The notes beneath the pieces are model-generated. The model saw only the letters and a program-made list of their open reading frames with translations, searched no databases and was not told the DNA's origin. The position numbers and the translations under genes were made by a program. Below, in pieces: positions 32,460-44,831 of a DNA stretch of 64,000 bases. The DNA comes from Zygnema cylindricum (taxonomy: Eukaryota > Streptophyta > Zygnematophyceae > Zygnematales > Zygnemataceae). The first letter of the stretch is position 1. Each line of letters begins with the position of its first letter. The stretch is from positions 187,189 to 251,188 of the forward strand of contig JBBHKE010000893.1 of NCBI GenBank assembly GCA_037447655.1, given 5' to 3'.

Positions 32460-35400
32460 ATGAAGGTGACTGTTATGACAGAAGATGAGCGAATTGTGAT
32501 GGTGGACGTCTCACCTGGCGAATCGGTCTGTATTCTGTTGCGCGAATTGAGTTTTATCTTAAGAATCTTTTCTTGCTTATACATTACCTTTATGTTGAAA
32601 TCACAGCCTTTCCTTCGGAAATTTTGGAGACTGATTTTATTACGCCATTTCTATCCTTTGTACAGGTTGAAAATTTAAAGGCTATATTGGAAGTGGAGGT
32701 GAGCGCTCCCCTGCTTTTTTTCCCTGCATTTCTTGGTTTTTCTCCGAACTATTTTACAAAGATCAGCTATTATCAATTAGGTTGCTGTGCTCAACATAAT
32801 GCTGACCTGCATCTTGCTGAAGTAGTCCGTCAATTACTTTTTCAACAGACACAAATTCCTCTACCAAAGCAACACCTGTTTTTTAATGGAAGAGAGCTTC
32901 AAGACACAGGCACCTTATTGGCTGCCAGTGTGAAGGATGGCGACCTTATTGAGCTGCGAATTGTTGAGCAAAGGTGAGCAACGCGGTACCAATTTGTTAT
33001 GCAATGCTATTTGGTACTACACGCTTCAACGCTGCCGTTTGCTCCAAGGATCACAAATCAATTACTGAGCTTAAATTGTTTCAGTGGCACTTGCTGTGAA
33101 TTGCTGTATTTTTATAAGTTACACCTCGACATATCTAGTTTTTATGGAGATAAACTGTAAAATTTGTACAATCTCGATCATCTTTCCTTCTGGAAGTTTA
33201 GTCAAACAATTGGGACATTCTGAAATTTGCTAGAATAAGTGAAACTTTTGTATTTGATCATCATGTGGGAAATAGTTTTCCTTTTTGTTACCAAAGTTAA
33301 TCTTATGTTTCTCACGTTAAGACGTTTAAAATCAATGCTGGATCTTTTACATTTTTTATTTTGTGGATTCAACTGATTTTTCACTATGTACACTTACCAA
33401 TACAATTTTTTTGTGATTTTAAGGTACATTCTGCATCGCTGTGTGCCACCAAGTGAATTAGCGCAATGCTTTTAAGATCAGTTTGAGCATACATTTGATT
33501 ATGCATCTAACAATGTGTAACATTCACAAGTTAGTGGCTCATGCTGAAACATAATGGACGCATAAGGTCCCACGGAGCTAAATCTTTGCAAAAACGAAAA
33601 TGAATTGGGTATATCTTGACAATCCTTTGCTTTTTAAGTATCACGTGGTATAACTCTAAAGCCATGCCTTGTTAAATCTTGTGCTTGGGTGTTTGCTTTG
33701 TGGCAAAGCTACGTATTCTAGCTTAATAGCTGTAGCCTACATTTTGAAAGTTCAATTGTGCGAGTCAGCTGGTTTTAATCATTATCACGTTTTAGCGGAT
33801 ATTAATGACCTGTTGTTCTACGCACCATCTTTTGTTTACAAGTCTTCTGGCACCAAATGATGATGCTTCTTCTATTCATGAACAGAATGTTGCCCTATCC
33901 ATCAGCAGAATTTTTTAAGCTACATCTGTGCGTCTGCCTATGACTATGCCACCTGCAATATTTTTTTTACAAATTCTTTGCGTCAAACGAGCATACGAAG
34001 CACTTAATTCAGTTTGCATCGTGTCACTCGGTCCCCTGATGAGCTGTTACTATCCATGATTGCTCAGCAAAAGAGTGTGGTTTTAAATATCAAGCAAAAG
34101 GCAAGGAGCTAACCTGAAAAAAGATTGGTCTTTCAGGTGTAACTCTTACAAACTAGAGTTTCTTAGTTGAAGTTCTGGTGTGTTCCTGTTTTGTGAGATT
34201 GCAGACAAGCTGCAGCTTCAGCCCCCGCTTCATTGGCTCTGAATAGCGACGGCTCTGCACGTGACCCCGTGGCATGGCTACAACAATTTCGCAGTTCACC
34301 CCACCTTATGCGTCTCCTGGAGGTTGGTTTTGCTTTTAGCCTTATATTTTCAGTAAATGTTTTGCAAATGGTCGGGAACAATTTTGGAGTTTGCCTAACC
34401 TTATGCATCTCCTGCAGGTTAGTTTGCTAGTAGCCTTGTGTTTACAATAAATATGTTTTAAATGGAATCAAGTCTCTCTCATGCTCTTCCCACGGTCACT
34501 GTCGCCAGTTATTTGGATGTTCATATTGTGGTCAGCAGAGTGCTGTGTGATGTTTTAAACCTTTGGAATTGAATTGTCCCGAGAAATGTGTGTATATTAT
34601 GTATCTCGGAATGATGTTAGATAGTTAAATCGCACAGTTGTTCGTATTAATCCTAATGCACATTTGTCACTTATCAGGCCAGGTTTTCTTTATAATTTCT
34701 CATTATAGTCATATGCTCTGCATTTTCTTTCAGCAAAATCCGCCGCTGTTGCAAGCTGTTCAGACTGGCAATGTTGAGGTGCTTCAACGTGTCCTTCGGT
34801 ATTTGCATGAACAGCAGGTGAGTTGGTTTAGGAATTGAAAACATGTCATCAACCGTTTTATTGTCAAATATGGTCTGGAGCAGAGTGACAATCATGAAAA
34901 CTTTCCAGACAATATCCCATTTGCAGCTGGAATTGTCGTTCCTTTGTGCTGGGAGAGACCCGATCAGTGTCATAAAACTGTACATTGTGTATCACCGTGT
35001 ATGTTTTAATAATTTTGTTGTGTTTCAGATTCGACTTTCTCCGTGCATACTTGTCTAATTTTTTTTTAGGAATATTGCAATGGAAAGTTAAGCATGTTAT
35101 ATTTGTGACAATCGTAAACGGAAAAAATAAGTGTGAGTGGCGAAAAAACATGAAAAATAATAGAGATATAAGGTGTAATATCCTCGGTCATAGCTGAATG
35201 GTTGTGGCCCTTAGTCTTTGTCGTAAGCTTCGATGGAATAAGAAGCCCATATTTCATTATGACATATCTCTCTTTACTCTCTAATAAATCATGTGGTTGA
35301 TAAACCCTTCACTCTCATCAAACTTAAAAGTTTAGCGTCTTCTTGAAGCCGCAATTCTCTTTCTCAATCGTTTTTTGAGAAAGTGGGCTTTAATGTATAG

Positions 35401-38400
35401 AAGAAATTAGAGGATCATGGCTTTCATTTCGGCCAGTGTTAGTTATCTTGCCTATGATGCACGGGTATCCAAGGCTGTTGATGACAAGGCAGTTAAAATG
35501 TTATTTTTTAACCAAGTGTCAAAGTGTTTTTTCTAGCAAGCATTTACTATTCTTATAAGTTTGGAGGAGAAGAAGAAGGTTGGAAAGGAACGAGGAGGGG
35601 GGAAGGGCGGTGAGGAGGGAGCGTGAACCTTGTTTTGGCAAATGTCAAAAATAGAAATTGATGTTTTGTACTGGCCTGTTATACGCAGCGATTACAAGCT
35701 CAGTTCACTGATGATCCTCTCGATTTAGAAGCACAGCGCCGCATTGAAGAAGAAATTCGTCAGGTGAGAAAGTCCTTTGAGACCTTGGAATTTTGACTAC
35801 TTGGTGGAATGTCTTTGTCAGGATGCTTTTGGGCTTTGTCTAATTCATCTTATACTTTAAATGAAGCATCAGTTTGACAGATCGACCCAATTTTCAGATA
35901 TGGTAAGGTGATGTCCCTTTCGCATTTGGTTTTTAAGTGAGGAATGGGAGTAAAGTGTTTACAGCTGATTTCTATGTCTAATTTTTGATGCAGAAAAATA
36001 TTGCCGAAAATGAGGCATTGGCGTTGGAGTTTAATCCTGCACAATTTACGACTGTGGTATGATCATCTTTGGTGCCTTTTGGATGGCCCCATACAGATAA
36101 TAAAAATAATAACAGATAGTTGCTCTGTATTTTAGTTTCTAAATTATGTCTCGTCTGTTGATGTGTTTGAAGTTACAGGTGTCGCTGAATTACAATGGAG
36201 CGTTTGCTAGTGGTTGTTTTTGATTTCTGACTTGGCTATATTTTGCTTGGCTCCGGTATTAAAATTCGAAGTTGGCTCCAGTATTAAGATTTCAGTATAA
36301 TTATAATAAATACATAATTGTTTCAGCATACTAGTTTTCTCCCTGTTCACACTGGGTTTGGTGCCATGCAGGCCATGCTTTATGTGAACATGGAAGTCAA
36401 CAATCATCCCATTAAGGTAGAGGTTTTTTTTTTTATGTTGTTTACGCTTTCTAACTAAGGAAGATACAATTTACCGCTTACCGTCATTATTGTGGTCCAT
36501 ACTAGTCATTGTTTAAGTTTTTTTGAATGTGCTCCAAGGTGAATCACTTTCAGGTCAAAGCATGAGTTGGCATAGAACACATCATTCATGAAGATTGTAT
36601 TGAAAGTAGGTTGGATTTATATTGTCAAATTTATTATGAACTTGCTAATGCGACACAATACAATTTTAGCAGTTAGTAGTTTAGTGAAGAAGGATCTGCA
36701 TTATCAGATGCATTTGGACTGTCCTAATGCTTGAAAATACTCCTATTCAGGTCCTTCATTTGAAATCAAAGTATTCAGCCCCATTAACTTTTTTGGAACA
36801 GCATTAGTTTTTGTATTGCATTCATTTGAAATATGCCATGATCACAATCTTGTCGAATTAAGAGTCTCCTTCCACCCGTATTTTTTTGGGCTGTTTCTTT
36901 TAAATCTTTTCCCAACCTTCTTTCATTCCCTACAGTTTACAGTTTGCACTGGACTCCGTTTGCTATTGTTTTCTGGTTGATTCCAGCAAGACTTTGGGCT
37001 TCGAAGGCTTTTGAAATGAAAATTGGGGGTGGTTGGGATACAGGCTTTTATAGATAGTGGGGCCGAAACTTCGATTATGTCACAAGCTTGTGCCGAACGT
37101 TGTGGGTATGTGCTCCATTGCTATACTTGGACAAGGATAGGGTGGAAGAGCTTAGGGAAAATACTGAAGGAAGGGAAGTGAAAAAAAGCATACTCACAAT
37201 GTGTTTATTGCTTGTTTAAAACAATACATTTGTATGGAATTGGGTGTTTTTTTGCTTTTGGATGTTGCGCTTGTTCACAGTCAATCAGCAATTATACTGG
37301 CAAAATGGAGGTAAAAGAAAATAGATATACCAAGTCAATTTAAATCTGGCGTCTATATCGATTGTTACACTTAATTGCGACACCTACAATTGCCTACATC
37401 CACTGTATTTATGTTTCCCCGGTTTTAATTTAAATACCATTTGCTGGGATGCTCTGTGGCAGGCTCATGCGACTCTGTGACAGACGATATAGCGGCTTTG
37501 CGATGGGAGTTGGTCGTGACAAAATTGTGGGACGTATTCACAATGTTCAGCTTAAGGTTTGAGCAAATATCTTTGTCTTACAGAGTTTTGCTGAAGGTTC
37601 AAAAATGTCTTTCTCTTGAGTACTTTTCTTGGTACACTGTCCCTTTTTGTTAAATTGAATTTATGCGTCTTGTGACGTGATCCTGTGTCTTGGTTAATGA
37701 AGTTCCGCGTTGCATATTTTTTTAACGCCTTGCTCCTTTTCTATCCCTACAACCTCGAGCTTCCTTTCGTTTAGAATTGAATTACTTTGGACTTGACGTT
37801 GTAAAGGATTACCCTCTCTTTTACATTTTGCAGATTGGTCCCAATTTTTACATGTGTGGCATAACAGTTTTGGAAAAAGCTCGTTTGGAATTTCTTTTTG
37901 GCCTGGACATGCTCAGGCGTCACCAGGTATGAATTTCATTTTTATCTTAGAAGTAGAATTCTCTTCTTCCTATCTAACTCTCTCTTATTCCTACTACTTC
38001 TCTCATCCCTCTCAAATTCGTGTCTGTGATTTATTGTGGCATTTGCAACCTCAGACATAAATACTTCTGCCCAAGTTCATTGCTTTTGTGACTCAAGTCT
38101 GTGAATTTTTTTCTTTCTTGGGATATTGGAAAGAGAGACGGAATTGAAACGGGAAGGGCTGATAGCATGTCGGGTTCATAAAAAGCTGAGGAAAGATTTA
38201 AATCTAATTGTAGTTACTTTTGTGAATAGTTTAGTTCACCTTTATTCAATGTCCTACATGTCTCGTAATCAAAGTTGTACTTGGTTTATGTGTTGGTTAT
38301 CTGTTTCCGTTTTCTATGCTAATGTTACTAACAAAGATTTGTTACAGCCATCTGTAATCTCGAATTAGTGCAACTATTCATGTTAGCCTTTTAAAGGAAA

Positions 38401-40650
38401 AGCCATCACCTTGATAGGTTTCTGGCGTTTTGTCTTTCATCCTTCGTTAGAGTTTATCACACATCTGGCATATCTTCTTCTTTATCATCTTCTTATTGCA
38501 TCTTTATTCTTACTTTTGTTGAGTGTCACCTTGGTCTAATTGCAATTCTGGCGTTTTACTATCTCCTTACTACCTTTTTTATATTACTTTTTGATGTCAC
38601 CATGGCCTAATTGCTATTCATCACGTTTGCAGTGTGCAATTGATCTTAAGGATAATGTCCTCCGTATTGGAACAGATAATTGCGCGGTTACTTTTCTGGC
38701 AGGTATGTTTCAGCCGTTTCTGATTTTTTCTTTTCCTGCCATTTTTTCATATCTTTTTCTTGAAACACTGATTTTTTCAATCAACTTTTTTTTTTTTTAC
38801 CTTCTTCTCTCACTTTTTTCTGTTTCCACCATTTTTTTGTGTTTCTTTCCAATTTTTCTTTCTTATTACTTGTTCCTTACCGGTCTTTCCTATCTCTTTC
38901 TCGTGCCTTAAACTTTTCAACCAATGTTTAACTATGTTCTGTCAATCAGAAGTCTTGCAAGTTCCTGCTTGCATTTTGTTTGACCTTTGACTGACTCGGT
39001 TTTACATTTCGGGCCTACAGAACACGAGATTCCTAAAAGACTGACTGAGATGGAGCCTGATAGTGATGCGTCCATGGAGACTGAATTGCCGTCATCAGCA
39101 ACTGTAAGCGTACATTGTCAACCATAATTATTATGAAGCAAAACTAAAAAATAACCCTTAGTTTGCATTTTTTTTTTTAGTTTACAGATAAAAAAGTGGA
39201 TGCTCAACCAAAATGCTGTTTGAAGATGACAGCTTTTTTGAGGCTTTGAGGTTTAGAAGTGTGTACCACAGCAATTACAAACTTTAAATTTCCGGTGGAC
39301 TTTGTAAGTTTTAATTGGATGACCACTTTTGTGTATGCTCTGGCATAGATGAAACTGTTTTTTCCAGCTATCTTATTAGTTTGTTCACACTAGTTATGGT
39401 AGATGTGATAATCAATCAAACGTGCTCAAGGATATTTCAAAATGAAATTGGACTTGACAGTTGCACTTGGCCTGGTACATATATGTTCTTACCGGAATAT
39501 CATGCCTAGAGTCTGTTTTTGTTCAGCTATTTTTTTTTTGGGGGGGGAGGCAGGCTTTAGGCTCTGCTTCCAACACTGGGACGTTACCAGGAGAGGGAGG
39601 GAGAATTATGGTTTCCCCAGCGCCTCCATCCGAGAGTAAACTCCTGTTCAAATTCAAATATTGCTTTGTTTTTTAAGATTCGTATGAGTCAGATTGTATG
39701 GTGAATGGTTTTTCTCACTTTCAGGCAATGTCGAGTTTCGAAGATGTAGGTGTCAATTTTACGAAGTTCTGTTGTAGTTAGAAGTTGTCAAGTTCCTGAG
39801 GATTGGAAAAATGAGTGACGATCTGAATATAATCAAGCAAGCAACGGTCAATAATGGTTTAAGGACTGTATGGTAATTTTGAGGGCAAGTAGTCCTTTTT
39901 CTTTTTTTTGGTGGTGCAAAAATGGCTTCGAATACATGAACTACGGCACAGTCTACAGCCTGCTGTTTGCAACTATTCAATTCACTGTATGTCTATATTA
40001 TGTGCAAGGCGGTACACCTTCGGTCTTTGCTAAAATTTTAATTAAAAAGTTAAACCTTTTATATTCCCGTGTGATTTTCACGTCCCTGTGTGCAGGTAGT
40101 AGAGGAGCAACTGCTGCTTCAGGACAGGTTTGTTCTTTTCCGCTATAGGGATAAAAAAAAAATTGTCCAGAAATGCACTATCTGGATAGATAATTGTGTT
40201 GTTTTTGTTTTTTATTTTGTTTCTTATGGCTTGCTCTTTTTGTCCTACGTCTTTTGCTGTATGCTGTATGTCTTATGTCTTATTCTTTTTAATTTATGTC
40301 AAAGTCTTATTGTCTTATGTCTTATGATTTATGTCTCGTGTCTCATGTCTGATCTCTTATATCTCATGTTCTTATGTCTTACAGCTTGTGTCCTATGTCT
40401 TTTCTTTTTCCTCATATTTCATGTCTAATGTCTTATGTCTTATGTCTTATGTTGTCTGAATGTTTTATGTTTTCTGGCATGTGAAGGTGTCTTATAATTT
40501 GGTTGTATCTTGCAGAACAATAATTCTCAATCAGAGGAAAAGATAACGCGGCTGGTCGAGCTCGGCTTTGATCGGCAGAGTGTGATTGAGGCGCTCACAG
40601 TCTGTGGCGGGAATGAAGAGCAGGCAGCCGGGGTTTTGTTCGGGGGCTGA
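32460..40650 (+). CDS. DDI1: DDI1 ubiquitin-receptor aspartyl protease (UBL-RVP-UBA)
   Basis: DDI1 shuttles ubiquitinated proteins to the proteasome and cleaves heavily ubiquitinated substrates in the cytosol and nucleus. Sixteen exons join in phase to 400 residues: 32460-32525, 32666-32698, 32849-32973, 34205-34322, 34734-34817, 35689-35763, 35994-36056, 36372-36416, 37044-37105, 37463-37556, 37834-37926, 38633-38702, 39021-39103, 39725-39749, 40096-40127, 40516-40650. Residues 1-74 are the ubiquitin-like domain (MKVTVMTEDERIVMVDV start). A helical linker carries DPVAWLQQFRSSPHLMRLLEQ. The retroviral-like protease domain covers about 188-310 with the catalytic motif AFIDSGAETSIMS (D207), then GVGRDKIVGRIH and FLFGLDMLRRHQ. 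The C-terminal UBA domain spans about 365-400 (ITRLVELGFDRQSVIEAL). All three domains look intact. Exons 14 and 15 (25 and 32 bp) are tiny and encode a Gly/Ser/Ala linker. Introns carry a MITE and a TTATGTC array. Confidence 0.95.
34983..35175. mobile_element. TA-flanked MITE in DDI1 intron, degraded
   Basis: The 193-bp segment between TA dinucleotides at 34981-34982 and 35176-35177 starts CATTGTGTATCACCGTGT and ends GAGATATAAGGTG. It contains TTTCTCCGTGCATACTTGTC and AAAAAATAAGTGTGAG, which match the interior of the MITE at 4773-4986. Confidence 0.6.
40245..40460 (+). repeat. (TTATGTC)n heptanucleotide array in last DDI1 intron
   Basis: Many exact and near copies of TTATGTC or TCATGTC run for about 210 bp, with the purest run at 40425-40450. 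The last intron otherwise has normal splice ends (donor at 40128, acceptor at 40515). Confidence 0.88.
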
Positions 40651-41059
40651 GACAAAACAACCATCTCTATCGTCTCCATCAATCTCGAAAGATGCAAGGA
40701 AAATGTAGTTTTTAAATCAAAATGTAGTTGCGATAGCTTTTGTATGCAATCAAATTCTGTTTATTGTTATGATCGATTTCAATCTTCATCTACTTATTCT
40801 TTTTATTTTATTGATGTTTTTATCCACTCATGTACATTGTACGATAATTGTTTTAGTGTAATCATATGTTACATATTTACGTATTTTTGTACATACATTC
40901 CTTGCTTGCGGTTTACTTCCTTATTTGGTACCGATATATTGTATATATTGTAGTATATTGTAGTGTGGATTTAGATATTATGAGATTTGGGTATGTCTCG
41001 TGACTGTTTCTGATTGAATTGCACCTCAAACTTTGGTTCAGCTGAGGCTAATCTCTATC

Positions 41060-41126
41060 AGAACCTCTCCCTCTCCCTTTCCCTTTCCATTTCTCTCTCT
41101 CTCCCTCTACCTCTCCCTCTCCTTCT
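41060..41126. repeat. Pyrimidine tract interrupted by the LTR retrotransposon
   Basis: CTCTCC/CTTTCC units stop at the retrotransposon 5' edge and resume at 45644-45663 on its far side. The element therefore inserted into an existing microsatellite. Confidence 0.85.
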
Positions 41127-41587
41127 TGTTAAGAAGGCAAAAGGATCGACTCACTTCACAAACAATAAACCAAGATGATGCACAGCGGAAGCTTACACAA
41201 AAATATATTTCGATCACCTCACAACAAATCACATCGACAAAATATAAATATATTAAGCCGAAGCTTTTCCAAAAAAATCTTTCACTCTTACCAATCTAAC
41301 TCACTCAGATTCCTAACTCACATTGATCACTTATTCTCACTCACACTCACACTCACACTCACACAATACATTTAATGGATTATTTTATTTCCTAACTCTA
41401 CTTACTCACTAAATACTCACTACAAAGACAAAGAACAAATACATCTGAAAACAATACATAGCAAACAGTCCCTAAGCATAACGACCAGATGCACTCTGAG
41501 TGCGCCTGCAATAGCCGGCAACATCAAACTACCTCTTACACTGACAAATATACTCTTTGCAGTCTGACAAATCTGCTCTCTGTGAAC

Positions 41588-41862
41588 CATAGTTCAAAAG
41601 TAGGCGTTTTATGGTAGGCCTTTTGTCGGCGACTTTAGCGAAAGTTGTGTTATGGGCTTTTCATGTGATCTTCTTAGATCGCTACTTTGATCAGCGAACG
41701 TCCGATCGTCCGAATCTGACGGTGTATATAAATATTTTTGGTCCGAATGTTTTAATTGGTCCAAATAGGTCCGAATACAATATGGGTCTTAAGGTCATGT
41801 TGTATGTTTTGCATACAATAGGCATATTGTATGGGCCTACTTTCACCTACTTTTGAACTATG
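41588..41862. mobile_element. hAT-like MITE, CATAGTTCAAAAGTAGG family, copy 1
   Basis: The 275-bp element has 17-bp perfect inverted ends, CATAGTTCAAAAGTAGG and CCTACTTTTGAACTATG, and an 8-bp perfect duplication ctgtgaac (41580-41587 and 41863-41870). The empty site is preserved in the other LTR at about 45281-45288. A larger relative lies at 58320-59740. Confidence 0.95.
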
Positions 41863-42039
41863 CTGTGAACTGAGCAAAATGTGGCAGTATCGTTGCAGAA
41901 TCGAAGCAGCATCGGTCGTACAAAGGTATTGCCGCTTCGTCGTACACATAAAATATTCCCGCGGACGAAAAGATCGCGTCACGCTTCGCGAACATGAAAC
42001 AGAATCGGAAGACGTCCGATTCATTTAAACCAAAAAGTG

Positions 42040-42565
42040 CACCGCAAATCGTTATTAGTGTTGGGTTATTAAAATTTTGATTTTTCTTTTCAAATAGGAT
42101 ACATGATTTTAATTTTTCCTTGACGTTAATTAAGGTACCGTACAAAATATCGTAAAGCCCGAAAGTACAATAAAATCTAAATAATGTGGTGTACGGTCGA
42201 TGTTAAACCGTACATAAATGTACCTTTTCAAGTGAAAATTTACAAATTATGAATTAAATCGCACGCGCACGCATAGGAACGTGCGCTCAAAAAAACGGGA
42301 TTGGTTTGACACGTAAATTAGTATGGCAAGTACGGATATTTTAAATTCGCGACGCCGTACGATTTCTAATATTTTGTACGGCTACATATATTAATGTATG
42401 TAATTGTACGGTAAATATTCCATTTTTGTTGTTCCCAAATTAGTATTAACGCCGAAATTAGAATATACCTTTTTTTTTTTTTTAAATAAATTCTTAATTA
42501 GCATCAAGTACGGTAAATTTTCTTCAACACTATTTAAACTTTGACACAAATAACGATTCGCGGTG
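42040..42565. mobile_element. TA-flanked MITE, CACCGCGAATCG type, copy 2
   Basis: The 526-bp element starts CACCGCAAATCGTTATTAGT and ends CAAATAACGATTCGCGGTG. The empty site in the other LTR reads AAAAAGTACCAAACC, so the target was TA; the left copy is now TG (42038-42039) and the right is TA (42566-42567). The interior matches 6246-6746. Confidence 0.92.
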
Positions 42566-42910
42566 TACCAAACCAACCGTACACTTAAACTGATGAAAAA
42601 TAAAGTACTGACGAAACAAAACATAACTGAAGCGAACCGAAAAAAACATTTGACGGCGCAATTTCGGCCGACGCCGATTCGCCCAATATCCTAACAATCC
42701 CCCTCATATTGGGAGAATCGTTAGAAGGCGCGATACCGCTGTTGGTTGCCCCCTCTCAAAAAAAAAAAAGGTCGTACACAAAACCTAACTCCGTACTCTC
42801 ACGCTAAACAACAGACTTACTCACGGAACAGGCTCACCGTATATTTCAAAACTAACCGTACAATCACTTCCGTACCTCACTTTTCATTTCGCTTCTCACT
42901 GACTGTCTGA

Positions 42911-43688
42911 GGGTGCGTCTCCATGTACTTGAAACTTAGAGAATTTACTTTGTTTTTTACCGGAGATCCGGCGAACCCGGATTTCGGGTGTCCCTATGTG
43001 TACCAAACGAAGTTGTCACTTAAGGGCGTGACGATTGTATACGTCGACAATGCCCGTGACGGTTGTCGACATGTACAATCTGTGATGACGCACGTTATTT
43101 TTTGTTACTGCTTGTGACGTCGCATGAATTTTCGTGACATTGTAGACGTACCGCCTTCCTAGCCTGTGTCGTTTCAAGGTTGAAGAAGATGCACTTTGCC
43201 TTTCCGTCTCTTGTTCGCTCGACGTGAAATGGCATCGGATCTTGAGACCCCTGGCGAAATAAAATCCGTACTAGGCGCAAACGGACAAAACCAAACAAAT
43301 TGTGTACTTTGCTTTGTCATACCTGAATGGAAACGGACAAAACATAGCGGATCGTGCACTTTTCGTCGTCGCTTGAATTCTTTTGAAATTTCTTGAAAAA
43401 AATTTACACGTGCGACTACGTGTTTCTATTTTTTTTTCAAAAATTATTTGTTTTAAAACACATCTTCCCTGTGTTTTAAAGAAAAGTTTGAAGATGACGT
43501 TTTTGGGGGTGGCCGTGGGTCGAAGAACACAAAACGACAACATGTAGTACATCATAAATTCGATGATAACGCAAAATGTACTTCTCAATTTCTCTATTTT
43601 TTGTACAGTTTAAACTTAGCGGTACGGCTCTAAGTTTTACAAGAAAACGACAAAAAAAACCCTTACTTAGGCACATGGAGACGCACCC
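42911..43688. mobile_element. PIF/Harbinger-like MITE, GGGYGTGTCCCCATGT family, copy 1
   Basis: The 778-bp element starts GGGTGCGTCTCCATGT and ends ACATGGAGACGCACCC, flanked by the 3-bp duplication TGA. The interior has GACGGTTGTCGAC and GTTTTGTTCTTCGACCC-like pieces and no transposase. It lies within the internal region of the LTR retrotransposon. A relative is at 48601-50264. Confidence 0.82.
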
Positions 43689-44831
43689 TGACTTTTTCTC
43701 ACTGACGTCTCTCTCACATTTAACTTACTGACTGGTTGCTCACTTCCGCACTAATCAATTTCAAAGTTTGCACACTCAATTCCTTCTCAATTTCACTTTC
43801 CTCTTTTTTTGACCTTACTTGCTTTTAACCGGCAATTCGCTCATTGGCCCTTTGCCGTTTTCCCACACGAAATTAAAATTGTATCGCATTGTGTACTACA
43901 ATGTCGTTGAAATATTCATCCGGCCAGTAAAATATCTGTGGTTTCCTCCTCGCCCATTTCCGCGACCAAAACCACGACCACGACCACGTCTTCCTCCTCT
44001 CTCCAAGCCTTCTTTTGCCTCGGTTGAAAACAAGTCCGTACATATCGTCATTCTTCCTCCTTGGAAAACACTACAACCTTTTCCACTTTTCTTTCCAAAT
44101 TTTCCACACATTTTTCTCCACTCTTTTCCGTCTCCTCATTTTCTTCTTCTTCTCTGACGTTCTCATCTTTTTCAACTTCTTCGTCCTCCACATCGGAATC
44201 ATCCTCGACTTCTTGCATCTCTTTGCAACTTTCTCCTTCAAAACTGCGACATCATTATCCGGATTTTCTCCAATTCGACTCCAATTCGGAGACAGATCAT
44301 CACACACTCGAAAATTTACTTTCCTTTTCTCATCACATATTCTCACATCCACGAAACAAAACCGGTTCAAAAAACAAATCGCATCGTCTTTCCTCGAACA
44401 TGGTAGAAGCTTCACCACTAACTTGGCAAGCCGGGTCACTTGGAGAAAATGATTCGACAGTAGCCTTTCCGAAACTAAAATGCTTCTCACTCTTCAAACT
44501 CTCACTGCCATAAGGGTTAAGCCTCGGCTCCTTACTCACATAAGACTTTCCATTACTTCCTCCAAACTCTTCCTGAAGTCTCATAGTAATATACCCGATC
44601 ACCGTGTCAAACAATTCAGAAAACAGATCCTCATAAATTCTTGCACCTCCAGAATTGACTTTACTCTTACACGAAAAAAGGGAAAACACTTCAGGAACAG
44701 GAAGCACGTCCAAAGTCTTCCTTCCCATGGCTCCTACTTCCTTACTAACTCACTAACCTACTCACTAACTTTTACACACAACTGAAGCATCTTCCTCACA
44801 AACTAGATCCCTCACCCGCTCCGATGCCAAT

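Larger units (their letters stand above)
41127..42696 (-). repeat. LTR (left on + strand, 3' LTR of element) with two MITE insertions
   Basis: Comparison with the intact right LTR shows that 41588-41862 and 42040-42565 are insertions here and absent there. Both insertions carry their own inverted repeats and target duplications. Confidence 0.9.

Noticed and set aside
36327-36371. Longer version of DDI1 exon 8 using the acceptor at 36325-36326
   Set aside because: It is also in phase, but adds 15 residues between FTTV and AMLYV where the family has none; the acceptor at 36370-36371 fits better.
40090-40428. 112-codon frame in the last DDI1 intron
   Set aside because: Beyond 40127 it reads through the TTATGTC array; only the first 32 bp are a DDI1 exon, in another frame.
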